Shown here piece after piece: positions 43,588 through 53,089 of a stretch of 64,000 nt of DNA. The stretch is from an uncultured Psychroserpens sp. (lineage in GTDB: Bacteria; Bacteroidota; Bacteroidia; Flavobacteriales; Flavobacteriaceae): NCBI RefSeq assembly GCF_947503375.1, contig NZ_CANNDQ010000007.1, positions 124,001 through 188,000 of the forward strand, read 5' to 3'. The position numbers and the translations under genes are program-made. The notes beneath the pieces are model-generated. The model had not been told where the DNA came from and searched no databases. It saw only the letters and a list, made by a program, of their open reading frames with translations. Position 1 is the first letter of the stretch; every line of letters begins with the position of its first letter.

Positions 43588-45081
43588 TTATCTATTTCTC
43601 CAGAAAAAAGGTGTTAATAATATTAATACGGTAAAGAGTTCAAGACGGCCAATAAGCATTAAAAAAGAAGACCACCATTTTGCTAATGGAGGAAGTGCAC
43701 TGTAATTATTTACAGGGCCAAAATCACCTAAAGCAGGACCAACATTACCTAGACTAGAAGCAGATAAACCTATGGCAGACTCAAAATCGATTTGAAACAT
43801 TGAGAATCCTAATGCGCCCACTATAAACGATAGCATATACAATATGAAGAATCCTAAAATATTGAATACAATATCTCCAGGAATAGACCTTTTGTTATAT
43901 CTAACAGGTAGAATTGCGTTAGGGTGTAGTGCACGTTTAAATTCTAAAAAACCATTTTTAATCATGATCATATGCCTTACTACTTTTACGCCACCAGAAG
44001 TGCTGCCTGCAGAACCACCTAAAAACATCAATCCGAAAAAGAAAACAACTAGAAAAGGCGTCCATAAGGTATAGTTTGCTGTCACAAAACCAGTAGTAGT
44101 TATAATTGCTAAGACTTGAAATAAAGCATGTCTGAATGAAGCTTCTGCCTCTCCCCAGACCATTGGATGTTCTATTGATGAGATTGAAAAATCTGCTCTC
44201 AAATATATGATAAGCGTAGCAATTATTGTAAAAATGGCAATGAACCTAAAATAAAGTTTGAATTCATCATCTCTTAAAACCTTCTGCACTCTACCTTTAA
44301 AAGCAAAATAACTCAAAATGAAATTTGTTCCTGCTAAAAACATAAACAAAATAATGATATATTGAATGATAGGCTGTCCATTCCAATAGGCAATACTTGC
44401 ATTTTTTGTAGAAAAACCTCCAGTAGACAACGTACATAATGAATGGTTTATGGCATCAAAAAACGACATACCTGCTACTTGAAGTAAAATGGTTTCGGCT
44501 GCAGTATAGCCAAAGTAGATGAGCCATAATCGTTTTGCTGTATCAGTAATTCTAGGATGTAATTTATCAGCATTTGGCCCTGGAGCTTCCGCCGCAAATA
44601 ACTGCATTCCGCCAATACCAAGTAACGGTAGTATAGCTATGGCTAAAACGATGATTCCCATACCGCCAATCCAATGAGTAAGGCTTCTCCAAAATAGAAC
44701 ACCTTCAGGTAATGCCTCTATATCATTTAAGATCGAAGCACCAGTAGTAGTGTATCCAGACATGGTTTCAAAAAAGGCATTTGTAAAATTTGGAATTGAA
44801 CCAGTCAACACATAAGGGATTGTTCCGGTCAATGCCATAACGATCCATCCAAATGCTACTACAATGTAACCTTCACGTTTATTTAATTCTTTTTTGTGGT
44901 TTTTTGTTGTAAGCATTATCAAACCACCAGCGATAACTACAAATAATCCCGATAATAAAAGTTGAAACGTAACACCATCATTATAAACGTAACTCATTAT
45001 AGCTGATAACAGCATAAACCCACCATTAAATAATAATAGTAGACCAAAAAAATGAAAAATAATCTTATAGTTGAGTTTCAT
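43588..45081 (-). CDS. trkH: Potassium uptake protein TrkH/KtrB family
   Basis: A 497-residue ion-conducting subunit of the Trk K+ uptake system, with four membrane-pore-membrane repeats. The first filter region is SGYTTTGASIL near residue 110; later repeats show CTLSTGGFST near residue 218, ITTTGFVTANY near residue 327 and SSLGNVGPALGD near residue 450. SLTHWIGGMGIIVLAI near residue 133 is a TrkH hallmark. The stop of trkA lies eight bases upstream of this start, so trkA-trkH form an operon, and K+ flux would be gated by NAD(H)- or ATP-bound TrkA. Confidence 0.95.
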   Translation of the reverse strand: MKLNYKIIFHFFGLLLLFNGGFMLLSAIMSYVYNDGVTFQLLLSGLFVVIAGGLIMLTTKNHKKELNKREGYIVVAFGWIVMALTGTIPYVLTGSIPNFTNAFFETMSGYTTTGASILNDIEALPEGVLFWRSLTHWIGGMGIIVLAIAILPLLGIGGMQLFAAEAPGPNADKLHPRITDTAKRLWLIYFGYTAAETILLQVAGMSFFDAINHSLCTLSTGGFSTKNASIAYWNGQPIIQYIIILFMFLAGTNFILSYFAFKGRVQKVLRDDEFKLYFRFIAIFTIIATLIIYLRADFSISSIEHPMVWGEAEASFRHALFQVLAIITTTGFVTANYTLWTPFLVVFFFGLMFLGGSAGSTSGGVKVVRHMIMIKNGFLEFKRALHPNAILPVRYNKRSIPGDIVFNILGFFILYMLSFIVGALGFSMFQIDFESAIGLSASSLGNVGPALGDFGPVNNYSALPPLAKWWSSFLMLIGRLELFTVLILLTPFFWRNR

Positions 45082-45089
45082 TTTATTGC

Positions 45090-46442
45090 TTAAAAGAAAA
45101 ACGATTCGACTTTTGTAATCGATCTAGGTAAACAACAAACCACAACTTTGTCGCCTACTTCTATTTGAAAATCACCTAAAGGGATGGTGCCTTTTTCATT
45201 TCTAATGACACCTCCAATAATTGCAGATCTAGGAAAATCTAAATCTTTGATACGTTTTTTCGTGATCTTAGAATTTGAAGAATTTACTTCAAATTCTAAG
45301 AGTTCAGCATTCATATTGCTTAATTTGGTCATGGCTACAACTTCACCTTTTCTAATATATCTAAAGATGTTATTTGCAGCAAGAAGCTTTTTGTTAATAA
45401 GTGTATCAATACCGATAGATTGTGATAATTGATAGTAATCCATGTTTTCAACCAAGGCAATGGTTTTTTTTACCCCTTTAGATTTAGCAACAAGACAAGA
45501 CATGATGTTGGTTTCTGCATTTCCTGTTACAGAAATAAAAGCATCCATTTCGGTAATACTTTCTTCTTCTAAAAGTTCTACGTTTCTTCCGTCACCATTA
45601 ATTACCATGGCATTAGGCAGTTCGTCTGCTAGTTCAAATGCTGTGTCCTTGTTTTTTTCAATGATCTTAACGTTGAATTTGCTTTCGCAGAGATCTCTCG
45701 TGGTTTTGTAGCCAATTTTACTGCCACCGAGAATCATAACATTTTTAACTTCAGTCTTTACACGTCCAGAAAGTGCAAAAAGTTCATCATCACCACCTTT
45801 AGAGGTCATGAAAACGACTTTGTCACCTTCTTTAAATTGTGTGTCTCCTCTAGGTATTATAGTGTATTGAGTTCCAAAGCGTTGAATTGCTATTGGTAAA
45901 AAGTGTAATTCTGGGAATACTTGAGCAGCCTCTTTTACTGTTTTGCCAACAAAGGAAGCAGTTCTCGAAAGCCGTAAACTTAACATGGTTAATGCACCAT
46001 CTTCAAACTCATAAGTATCGTTAAAGCCATATTGATTGAGTAGTAATTCTATTTCTGAAGCAGCTAAAGACTCAGGAGAAATTAATTCGTCAATACCAAA
46101 CTTTGTAAACCCTACATCGTCTTTATTGTCAATAAATTCAGCATTTGAAATCCTAGCAATGGTACGTTTAGCACCTAATTGCTTGGCTAAAACACAGGCA
46201 GTAATATTTGTAGTTTCTGAAGAAGTAACAGCAATAAATAATTCTGATGTGTTGATTCTAGCTTCCTTTAAAATAGCAATAGAAGTAACATCACCTTTAA
46301 TAACCCTTATATCTAAGTGGTCATTTGCGTAGGTTAAATTATCTTTGTTAATGTCAATAAGCGTGATTTCTTGAGATTCATAAGACAATAGTTTTGCCAA
46401 ATGAAATCCGACCTCTCCTGCTCCTGCAATGATTATTTTCAT
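45090..46442 (-). CDS. trkA: Trk system potassium uptake protein TrkA
   Basis: A 450-residue cytoplasmic regulatory subunit with two RCK repeats. Each has a Rossmann (TrkA_N) part: IIIAGAGEVGFHLAKLL at the start and VMILGGSKIGYKTTRDL near residue 232. Each is followed by a TrkA_C part (for example ALTMLSLRLSRTASFVGKTV near residue 150). It binds TrkH as a ring and controls gating. It is the first gene of the trkAH operon and is divergent from menG. Confidence 0.95.
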   Translation of the reverse strand: MKIIIAGAGEVGFHLAKLLSYESQEITLIDINKDNLTYANDHLDIRVIKGDVTSIAILKEARINTSELFIAVTSSETTNITACVLAKQLGAKRTIARISNAEFIDNKDDVGFTKFGIDELISPESLAASEIELLLNQYGFNDTYEFEDGALTMLSLRLSRTASFVGKTVKEAAQVFPELHFLPIAIQRFGTQYTIIPRGDTQFKEGDKVVFMTSKGGDDELFALSGRVKTEVKNVMILGGSKIGYKTTRDLCESKFNVKIIEKNKDTAFELADELPNAMVINGDGRNVELLEEESITEMDAFISVTGNAETNIMSCLVAKSKGVKKTIALVENMDYYQLSQSIGIDTLINKKLLAANNIFRYIRKGEVVAMTKLSNMNAELLEFEVNSSNSKITKKRIKDLDFPRSAIIGGVIRNEKGTIPLGDFQIEVGDKVVVCCLPRSITKVESFFF

Positions 46443-46557
46443 TAAGTAAGTTTTGATGAAAAAACATACAAATATACTACAATATTATCTGAATTACATT
46501 GGATAGAGTTGGATTATAATTCATTAGGGAATTTTTTAAAGCTAACAGATAGTTGCA

Positions 46558-46565
46558 TATATTTG
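46558..46565 (+). promoter_or_regulatory. Candidate -7 box of menG-porT
   Basis: TATATTTG, fitting TAnnTTTG, 12 bases before the ATG at 46577, implying a very short leader. The longest open frame begins inside this box at a TTG, another reason to reject that start. Confidence 0.45.
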
Positions 46566-46576
46566 CAAAAAAATTG

Positions 46577-47308
46577 ATGGCATCTAAAGTAACACCATAT
46601 AAAGATAGTAATCTGAATAAAAAGAAACAGGTTACGCAAATGTTTGACAATATATCAAAAGAATATGACGGTTTAAATCGAGTGATTTCTTTTGGGATTG
46701 ATGTTAAATGGCGAAACAAAGTTGTTGATATCATTGCTAAAGCCAATCCTAAAACCATTTTAGATATAGCTACAGGTACTGGAGATCTTGCTATTAGTTT
46801 GGCAAAAACCAAGGCAGAAAAAATTATTGGTTTAGATATAAGTGATGGCATGCTTGAAGTTGGTCGTAAAAAAATTGACACAAAAAATCTTCAAGATAGA
46901 ATTAGTATGGTAATTGGTGATTCTGAAAATCTGCCTTTTGACGATAATTCTTTTGACGCCATTACTGTAGCATTTGGTGTGAGAAATTTCGAAACTCTTG
47001 AAAAAGGTCTCGCTGAGATATACAGAGTGCTTAAACCAAAAGGTGTTTTTGTAATACTAGAAACTTCTGTGCCTACTAAAACACCATATAAACAAGGTTA
47101 CGGTTTTTATACTAAATATATTTTACCTACTATTGGTAAAATGTTTTCTAAAGATCAATCGGCTTATTCCTATTTGTGTGAATCGGCTTCCGTTTTTCCT
47201 TTTGGTGAGGCATTAAACAATATTTTACGTAAAATTGGGTTTATTAACGTTGAAGATAAACCTCAAACTTTTGGTGTAGCAACTATATATTCTGCATCTA
47301 AAGATTAA
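46577..47308 (+). CDS. ubiE: Demethylmenaquinone methyltransferase (MenG/UbiE family)
   Basis: A 243-residue class I SAM methyltransferase performing the last step of menaquinone synthesis, the quinone used by the Na+-NQR encoded nearby. Family motifs: [24 protein letters not shown] near residue 15 in parts, [17 protein letters not shown] near residue 62, [15 protein letters not shown] near residue 85, and [14 protein letters not shown] near residue 125. The frame opens at a TTG at 46553, but the ATG at 46577 fits the family. It is followed 32 bases later by porT, an order often seen in Flavobacteria. Confidence 0.93.
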   Translation: MASKVTPYKDSNLNKKKQVTQMFDNISKEYDGLNRVISFGIDVKWRNKVVDIIAKANPKTILDIATGTGDLAISLAKTKAEKIIGLDISDGMLEVGRKKIDTKNLQDRISMVIGDSENLPFDDNSFDAITVAFGVRNFETLEKGLAEIYRVLKPKGVFVILETSVPTKTPYKQGYGFYTKYILPTIGKMFSKDQSAYSYLCESASVFPFGEALNNILRKIGFINVEDKPQTFGVATIYSASKD

Positions 47309-47340
47309 CATTGAGATTTAATAGGGATTAATGTAAATTT

Positions 47341-48054
47341 ATGAAGAGAGTATTTGTAATCTTAATTTTACTAATTGCATCGCAAACTGTTTCTGCACAA
47401 CTTTTTAGTAAAGAAAAAATAAAGAATAACGAGAATTTTGATAAGGCCTTATTGTCTTGGGGATTCTTTCTCGGTCTTAATAATTACGACTATCAATTTA
47501 ATTACGAAGAAGACCTTGAGGATATTCTTGTAGAAACTAATGTAGGTTTTAGTGTTGGTCTTGTTTCTAATTTACGTATTAATGAACATTTAGATCTCAG
47601 ATTTGAACCTGGATTGTACATAACGCAACGAAATATTCAGTATGATCCAAGTTACTTTAATGGTTTAGAATTTAACGATTCAGATTTACTTCGAGAAGTA
47701 AAATCAACATATGTGCATTTTCCATTATTATTAAAAATTTCAACTAAACGGTTAAACAATTTCAAGCCTTTTATTGTTGGCGGTATTTCAACATCACTAA
47801 ACTTATCAAGTAATGAAGAAAATCCAGACGATAATAGTGTTGGTCAATTTAGAACCAAAAAAAATGTTCTTTTTTATGAATTAGGGTTTGGTATTGATTT
47901 TTATAATCAATGGTTTAAGTTTACGCCATCAATTCGTGGTATTTTTGCCCTCAATGATGAAATTGTAAGAGACGTAGATCCAAATAGCCCATGGACAAGT
48001 AACGTTACTTCAATGAAAACTAGAGGTGTCTTCTTGAATTTTACATTTCAGTAA
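47341..48054 (+). CDS. porT: Type IX secretion protein PorT
   Basis: A 237-residue outer-membrane protein with a signal peptide (residues 1-20, ending VSAQ) and an eight-stranded barrel (SWGFFLGLNNYDYQFNYE near residue 36, TYVHFPLLLKISTKRL near residue 123, terminal GVFLNFTFQ). PorT is needed for type IX secretion and gliding in Porphyromonas and Flavobacterium, probably in assembly of the outer-membrane translocon. Identification rests on the sequence and its place directly after ubiE, the arrangement known in this family. A generic PorT-fold barrel is possible but less likely. Confidence 0.85.
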   Translation: MKRVFVILILLIASQTVSAQLFSKEKIKNNENFDKALLSWGFFLGLNNYDYQFNYEEDLEDILVETNVGFSVGLVSNLRINEHLDLRFEPGLYITQRNIQYDPSYFNGLEFNDSDLLREVKSTYVHFPLLLKISTKRLNNFKPFIVGGISTSLNLSSNEENPDDNSVGQFRTKKNVLFYELGFGIDFYNQWFKFTPSIRGIFALNDEIVRDVDPNSPWTSNVTSMKTRGVFLNFTFQ

Positions 48055-48193
48055 AATATGGTCATTAGTGTCTTTCAAATCTTTAACGATTAACTGTTTT
48101 TTAGTAGCTATTAAACAGCTTACTTTGATTTATTTAGAATCAATACAAATAATAAACTTCAAGAATATACTGTTTTATTACTCAATAAATTCG

Positions 48194-48201
48194 TAAATTT
48201 G
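48194..48201 (+). promoter_or_regulatory. Candidate -7 box of the nqr operon
   Basis: TAAATTTG, fitting TAnnTTTG, 37 bases before the nqrA ATG. A TTTT tract occupies the -33 position at normal spacing instead of TTTG. Confidence 0.45.
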
Positions 48202-48238
48202 CACGGATTTTTAGACAACTAATTTCAATATAAAGCGT

Positions 48239-49588
48239 ATGTCAAAAGACATTAAAATTAAAAAAGGTCTAGATATAAAACTTGTAGGCGAGGCTGAAAA
48301 AACAGTAGAACAAGCCATTATAAGTAATTTCTACACGATAAGGCCTGAAGATTTTCACAGCGTTATTCCAAAACTTATTGCTAAAGAAGGCACTACCTTA
48401 CAAGCAGGAGACGTTATTTTTTATGATAAGTCAAATGAGGATATAAAGTTCGTTTCTCCAGTTTCTGGAACTGTGGTTGAAGTATTAAGAGGTCCTAAGC
48501 GACGAATTGATGCTATCAAAATTCAAGCAGATAAGACACAATCTTTTAAGGATTTTGGGAAATTTAATGCCAATTCTGATGCAGCAACTATTAAAGCGCA
48601 TTTACTAGCTACAGGTTGTTGGTCATTCATCAAGCAAAGACCTTATGATGTTATTGCCAACCCAGAGAAATCACCCAAGGCGATTTTTATTTCTGGTTGT
48701 GCAACGGCACCTCTTGCAGCTGATCTTGATTTTGTATTACAAGGGAAAGAAGCAGAGTTACAAACTGCTGTTTCTGCTCTAGCTAAACTAACAGAAGGCC
48801 AAGTACACATTGGTGTAAAATCTAGCAACTCTCCCTTAGCTGGAATGAGTGATGCTACAATCCATAATGTTTTTGGCCCACATCCTGCAGGGAATGTTGG
48901 TACACAAATCAATAGAATTGACCCTGTGAATAAAGGTGAAGTGGTTTGGACAGTAAACGCTCAAGATTTAGTTATTATCGGCGAATTATTGATGACTGGT
49001 AAATTCAATCCTGAACGTGTTATAGCCTTAGCTGGTTCTTCGGTTAAAAAACCAAGATACTTTAAAACTAAAATTGGTAGTGAAGTAGCTACAATGATAT
49101 ACGATAACGGGGTAGAGAAAGACGGAAATGATAGAATAATATCAGGAAACGTTTTATCAGGTAAACATATAAAACCCGATGGGAGTTTAGGTTATTACGA
49201 TAACGTGATTACTGTTATTCCTGAAGGTGATGATTATGAGTTTTTCGGTTGGAATAAGCCTATCTTTAATAAAATATCCACATCTAGAGCGTTGACATTT
49301 TCATGGTTGAATTCGAAAAAGAAATACGATCTAAATACTAATACAAATGGCGAACATCGTGCTTTTGTAACCACAGGAACATATGAACAAGTATTTCCAT
49401 TAGATATATATCCAATGCAAATCTTGAAAGCTTGTATGTACCAAGATTTAGATGAAATGGAAGCTTTGGGGATGTATGAAGTAGCACCAGAAGATTTCGC
49501 ATTGACCGAATTTGTTTGTGTGTCTAAACAACCACATCAAGAAATTATAAGAAAAGGATTAGACTTAATGCTTAAAGAGATAGGATAA
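48239..49588 (+). CDS. nqrA: Na+-translocating NADH:quinone reductase subunit A
   Basis: A 449-residue peripheral subunit on the cytoplasmic side, without cofactors, that docks on NqrB and takes part in quinone binding. The N-terminal barrel-sandwich part (IKIKKGLDIKLVGEAEK, then FVSPVSGTVVEVLRGPKRRI near residue 78) and the central region (ATGCWSFIKQRPYDVIANP near residue 125, SGCATAPLAADLDFVL near residue 153, VFGPHPAGNVGTQINRID near residue 210) match the family. It begins a tight six-gene operon, sharing its last base with nqrB. Confidence 0.97.
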   Translation: MSKDIKIKKGLDIKLVGEAEKTVEQAIISNFYTIRPEDFHSVIPKLIAKEGTTLQAGDVIFYDKSNEDIKFVSPVSGTVVEVLRGPKRRIDAIKIQADKTQSFKDFGKFNANSDAATIKAHLLATGCWSFIKQRPYDVIANPEKSPKAIFISGCATAPLAADLDFVLQGKEAELQTAVSALAKLTEGQVHIGVKSSNSPLAGMSDATIHNVFGPHPAGNVGTQINRIDPVNKGEVVWTVNAQDLVIIGELLMTGKFNPERVIALAGSSVKKPRYFKTKIGSEVATMIYDNGVEKDGNDRIISGNVLSGKHIKPDGSLGYYDNVITVIPEGDDYEFFGWNKPIFNKISTSRALTFSWLNSKKKYDLNTNTNGEHRAFVTTGTYEQVFPLDIYPMQILKACMYQDLDEMEALGMYEVAPEDFALTEFVCVSKQPHQEIIRKGLDLMLKEIG

Positions 49589-50877
49589 TGGGTTTAAAAA
49601 GTAATTTACATAATTTAAAAGAAAAGTATAAAGGGAAAAAAATGGCGCCTGCATTTAACGCACTCCATACCTTTTTATATTTACCTAATGAGACTACACA
49701 TAACGGTACTCATATCAAAGCCGCCGATGATTTAAAACGTACGATGAATACGGTAATTATGGCTTTAGTTCCTTGTTTGATTTTTGGAATGTTTAATGCT
49801 GGATACCAACATTATTTAGCTCTGGGAGAAATTGAAGCTTCTAATGGATTCTTAGGTTCTACCTTTTGGACTTTAGATAATTTAGTAGTTGGGCTTTGGC
49901 AAGTTTTACCATTAGTAGTGGTGTCTTATGGTGTCGGGTTAGCAGTAGAATTCCTTTTTGCAGTAATTAAAGGCCATGAAGTAGAAGAAGGGTACTTGGT
50001 TACAGGAATGTTAGTTCCATTGATTGTTCCAGTAGATATCCCTTTATGGATGTTGGCTGTTGCTGTAGTTTTTGGCGTTGTCATCGGTAAAGAAGTGTTT
50101 GGTGGTACAGGGATGAATATTTTAAATCCAGCTTTAACTATTAGAGCATTTTTATTCTTTGCTTATCCAACTTGGATGTCTGGTGATAAAGTTTGGGTTC
50201 ATGGTGCTGTAGAACGCGATCAAATGATAGCTTCAGGTCAAAATCTTGATGCCATTTCTGGAGAAACACTATTAGGATATTATGCCAAGTCTGGTCAAGA
50301 ATTGACTTTAGCAGGATCAAATGGTGCTGCAGATGTAGTCACAACTTATGGTGATCGTGCTTCAGAATTATATTCAATATGGGATATGTTTTGGGGATTG
50401 ATCCCAGGATCAGTAGGAGAAACTTCAAAATTCTTGATTATCATTGGTGCTTTATTTTTAATTTTCACAAAAGTTGGTAGCTGGAGAATTATTTTATCCA
50501 CACTTATTGGAGCACTAGTAATGGGCTTGATATTTAATGGTGTTGTTGATGCTGGGTGGATTGGAGAATCCAGCAAGTTCTACGGCTTAATGAGTGTTCC
50601 ATTCTGGCAACATTTAATTATAGGAAGTATTTTATTTGGTGCCGTATATATGGCAACAGACCCAGTTACTGCTTCACAAACGAATAAAGGCAAATGGATC
50701 TATGGTTTCTTGATTGGATTTATTTCAATTATGATACGTGTATTCAATCCAGCTTATCCTGAAGGTGTGTTCTTAGCTATACTATTAATGAATGTGTTCG
50801 CACCTACTATCGATCACTATGTGGTTCAAGGAAATGTTAAACGTCGTATGAAACGTCTAAAAGTTAAAACTGCTTAA
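49588..50877 (+). CDS. nqrB: Na+-translocating NADH:quinone reductase subunit B
   Basis: A 429-residue membrane subunit (about ten helices) of the RnfD/NqrB family that carries covalent FMN and riboflavin and forms part of the Na+ path. MNTVIMALVPCLIFGMFNAG, GTGMNILNPALTIRAFLFFAYP in parts, and YMATDPVTASQTNKGKW are typical. The flavinylation threonine should lie in a D-x-x-S-G-A-T motif; here the matching stretch near residue 223 is DAISGETLLG, with Glu in place of Ala. The start overlaps the nqrA stop by one base. Confidence 0.97.
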   Translation: MGLKSNLHNLKEKYKGKKMAPAFNALHTFLYLPNETTHNGTHIKAADDLKRTMNTVIMALVPCLIFGMFNAGYQHYLALGEIEASNGFLGSTFWTLDNLVVGLWQVLPLVVVSYGVGLAVEFLFAVIKGHEVEEGYLVTGMLVPLIVPVDIPLWMLAVAVVFGVVIGKEVFGGTGMNILNPALTIRAFLFFAYPTWMSGDKVWVHGAVERDQMIASGQNLDAISGETLLGYYAKSGQELTLAGSNGAADVVTTYGDRASELYSIWDMFWGLIPGSVGETSKFLIIIGALFLIFTKVGSWRIILSTLIGALVMGLIFNGVVDAGWIGESSKFYGLMSVPFWQHLIIGSILFGAVYMATDPVTASQTNKGKWIYGFLIGFISIMIRVFNPAYPEGVFLAILLMNVFAPTIDHYVVQGNVKRRMKRLKVKTA

Positions 50878-50879
50878 CG

Positions 50880-51680
50880 ATGGAAAAGAGAACAGATAAA
50901 AATTCGTATACAATAATTTTTGCCATTGGTATGGTGTTGGTTGTAGGCTCCTTATTAGCCTATCTAGCATCATCTTTAAAGCCGAGAATTAGTGAAAATC
51001 AGCGTTTAGAAAAACAACAAAATATTCTTTACGCTATGGGTATCAATGATAATGATGAGACTAGTGCAGTATTTATTTCAACAGATAAAGCACCAGAAGC
51101 ATTCGCTTCTAATGTTAAAGATCAATTGGTAATTACCGTTGACGCTAGTGGTAAAGTTGTTAAGAAACAAACAAGAGATGAGTATTTTCAAGAGACCAAA
51201 CAAGAGCCTTATCTTATTGATGTTAAGAAGCAACAAGCTAGTGCTAAAAATGGTGGAGAAAGAAAATTACCATTATTTGTTGGTGAAAATAAAGAAGGTA
51301 AAAAAGTTTATGTGGCACCAATATATGGTAAAGGTCTTTGGGATGCCATTTGGGGATATGTAGCTATGGATGAAAATATGGTAGTTCAAGGTGCCTATTT
51401 TGATCATAAAGGGGAAACACCTGGTTTAGGCGCAAATATCAAACAACGTTACTTTATGGATGATTTTTACGGAGAGCACTTGCTTACTTCAAATGGAGCT
51501 TTTAAAGGTATCACAGTTGCTAAAGGTAATGCAGACCCAAAGAATAATGATAAAACAGATAATGAAGTAGATGCAATAGCTGGAGCTACTATTACTGGAG
51601 ACGGTGTCTCTGCTATGATTAAAAAAGACTTGAAACTGTATAAGCCTTATTTTGATAATTTAAAAACACAAATGAATTAA
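50880..51680 (+). CDS. nqrC: Na+-translocating NADH:quinone reductase subunit C
   Basis: A 266-residue subunit with one N-terminal membrane helix (residues about 9-31) and a periplasmic FMN-binding domain. The ApbE target motif is DAIAGATITGDGVSAM near residue 232, where the threonine after GA carries FMN by a phosphoester bond. PIYGKGLWDAIWGYVAM near residue 145 and HKGETPGLGANI near residue 178 are family signatures. Two bases separate it from nqrB and one from nqrD. Confidence 0.97.
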   Translation: MEKRTDKNSYTIIFAIGMVLVVGSLLAYLASSLKPRISENQRLEKQQNILYAMGINDNDETSAVFISTDKAPEAFASNVKDQLVITVDASGKVVKKQTRDEYFQETKQEPYLIDVKKQQASAKNGGERKLPLFVGENKEGKKVYVAPIYGKGLWDAIWGYVAMDENMVVQGAYFDHKGETPGLGANIKQRYFMDDFYGEHLLTSNGAFKGITVAKGNADPKNNDKTDNEVDAIAGATITGDGVSAMIKKDLKLYKPYFDNLKTQMN

Positions 51681-51681
51681 T

Positions 51682-52326
51682 ATGGGACTACTTTCAAAAA
51701 AAGACGCCGCTTTAATTAAAGATCCTTTAACTGATAATAATCCCATTACTATTCAGGTATTAGGTATCTGTTCTGCTTTAGCAATTACTGCAGAATTAGA
51801 AGCATCAATTGTAATGTCTATATCAGTACTGTTTGTAATGGGTGTAGGTAATGTTGTGATTTCTTTGATGCGTAACATTATTCCGTCAAAAATTAGAATT
51901 ATAGCACAGCTCATAGTAGTTGCTACTTTAGTAATTATTGTTGATTTAGTTCTTAAAGCTTTCGCTTACGAATTAAGTAAAACACTTTCGGTATTTGTTG
52001 GACTAATTATTACGAACTGTATTATTATGGGTCGTTTTGAAGCTTTCGCTTTAGGAAATGGACCATGGCGATCATTTTTAGATGGTATTGGTAATGCATT
52101 AGGATATGCGGTGATATTGATAATTGTTGGATTCTTCAGAGAATTACTTGGTTCAGGAACTTTATTAGGGATTCCTGTATTAGGAGATCCAATTGAGAAA
52201 ACAGGATTGTATTCTATTGGTTATGAAAACAACGGATTCATGTTATTGTCGCCAATGGCATTAATTGTCGTAGGTATTATTATTTGGATACAACGTACAA
52301 GAAATAAAGATTTAGTAGAAGATTAA
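51682..52326 (+). CDS. nqrD: Na+-translocating NADH:quinone reductase subunit D
   Basis: A 214-residue membrane subunit with six helices. With NqrE it holds the intramembrane 2Fe-2S cluster; the expected cysteines are in GICSALAIT near residue 30 and [13 protein letters not shown] near residue 113. [14 protein letters not shown] near residue 152 is a conserved loop. The gene is 50 bases upstream of nqrE. Confidence 0.97.
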   Translation: MGLLSKKDAALIKDPLTDNNPITIQVLGICSALAITAELEASIVMSISVLFVMGVGNVVISLMRNIIPSKIRIIAQLIVVATLVIIVDLVLKAFAYELSKTLSVFVGLIITNCIIMGRFEAFALGNGPWRSFLDGIGNALGYAVILIIVGFFRELLGSGTLLGIPVLGDPIEKTGLYSIGYENNGFMLLSPMALIVVGIIIWIQRTRNKDLVED

Positions 52327-52375
52327 AAATAAGTGTTATTCTGAAATAGATTTCAGAGTTCAAAACGCAAAACAT

Positions 52376-53089
52376 ATGGAACACGTAGAATTATTTTTCA
52401 AATCAATATTTATAGATAACATGGTATTTGCTACATTCTTAGGAATGTGCTCTTACTTAGCAGTATCTAAAAAAGTTTCAACTGCAGTAGGTCTTGGTGC
52501 TGCTGTAATCTTCGTATTAGCGATTACAGTACCATTAAACTGGTTGTTAGATCAATATGTATTACAACCAGGTGCCTTAACTTGGTTAGGTCCAGAATAT
52601 GCAGATTATGATTTAAGTTTCTTATCATTTATTATGTTTATTGCTACTATTGCTACAATGGTTCAATTGGTAGAAATAGTGGTTGAGAAGTTTTCACCAT
52701 CATTATACAATTCTCTAGGTATATTTTTACCACTAATTGCAGTAAACTGTGCAATCTTAGGTGGATCATTATTTATGCAATCACGAGAGATTGCTACACT
52801 AGGTTTAGCACTTAATTATGGTATTGGCTCTGGTATTGGTTGGTTCTTAGCCATATTAGCTATTGCAGCCATTAGAGAGAAGATTAGATATTCTAATGTA
52901 CCTCCAGCATTGAGAGGTTTAGGGATCACATTTATAATTACCGGACTTATGGCAATTGGTTTTATGAGTTTTGGAGGAATGCTCACTGGTGGTGATGAAG
53001 AAGCAAAAGAAGAGAAAACAGTTGAAGTGATCAAAACTAATGAAGACGATAAAACAGAATTAGCAAACAACACTAAAATAAATGAATAG
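52376..53089 (+). CDS. nqrE: Na+-translocating NADH:quinone reductase subunit E
   Basis: A 237-residue membrane subunit, partner of NqrD. Cluster cysteines appear in [14 protein letters not shown] near residue 25 and [12 protein letters not shown] near residue 123. [25 protein letters not shown] is split across the last helix. The C-terminus carries an extra acidic/polar tail ([20 protein letters not shown]) beyond the usual length of about 200 residues. The end overlaps nqrF by eight bases. Confidence 0.97.
   Translation: MEHVELFFKSIFIDNMVFATFLGMCSYLAVSKKVSTAVGLGAAVIFVLAITVPLNWLLDQYVLQPGALTWLGPEYADYDLSFLSFIMFIATIATMVQLVEIVVEKFSPSLYNSLGIFLPLIAVNCAILGGSLFMQSREIATLGLALNYGIGSGIGWFLAILAIAAIREKIRYSNVPPALRGLGITFIITGLMAIGFMSFGGMLTGGDEEAKEEKTVEVIKTNEDDKTELANNTKINE

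Noticed and set aside
45184..46332. Forward-strand frames of 82-98 codons within trkA
   Set aside because: Shadows of trkA, whose two RCK repeats are clear.
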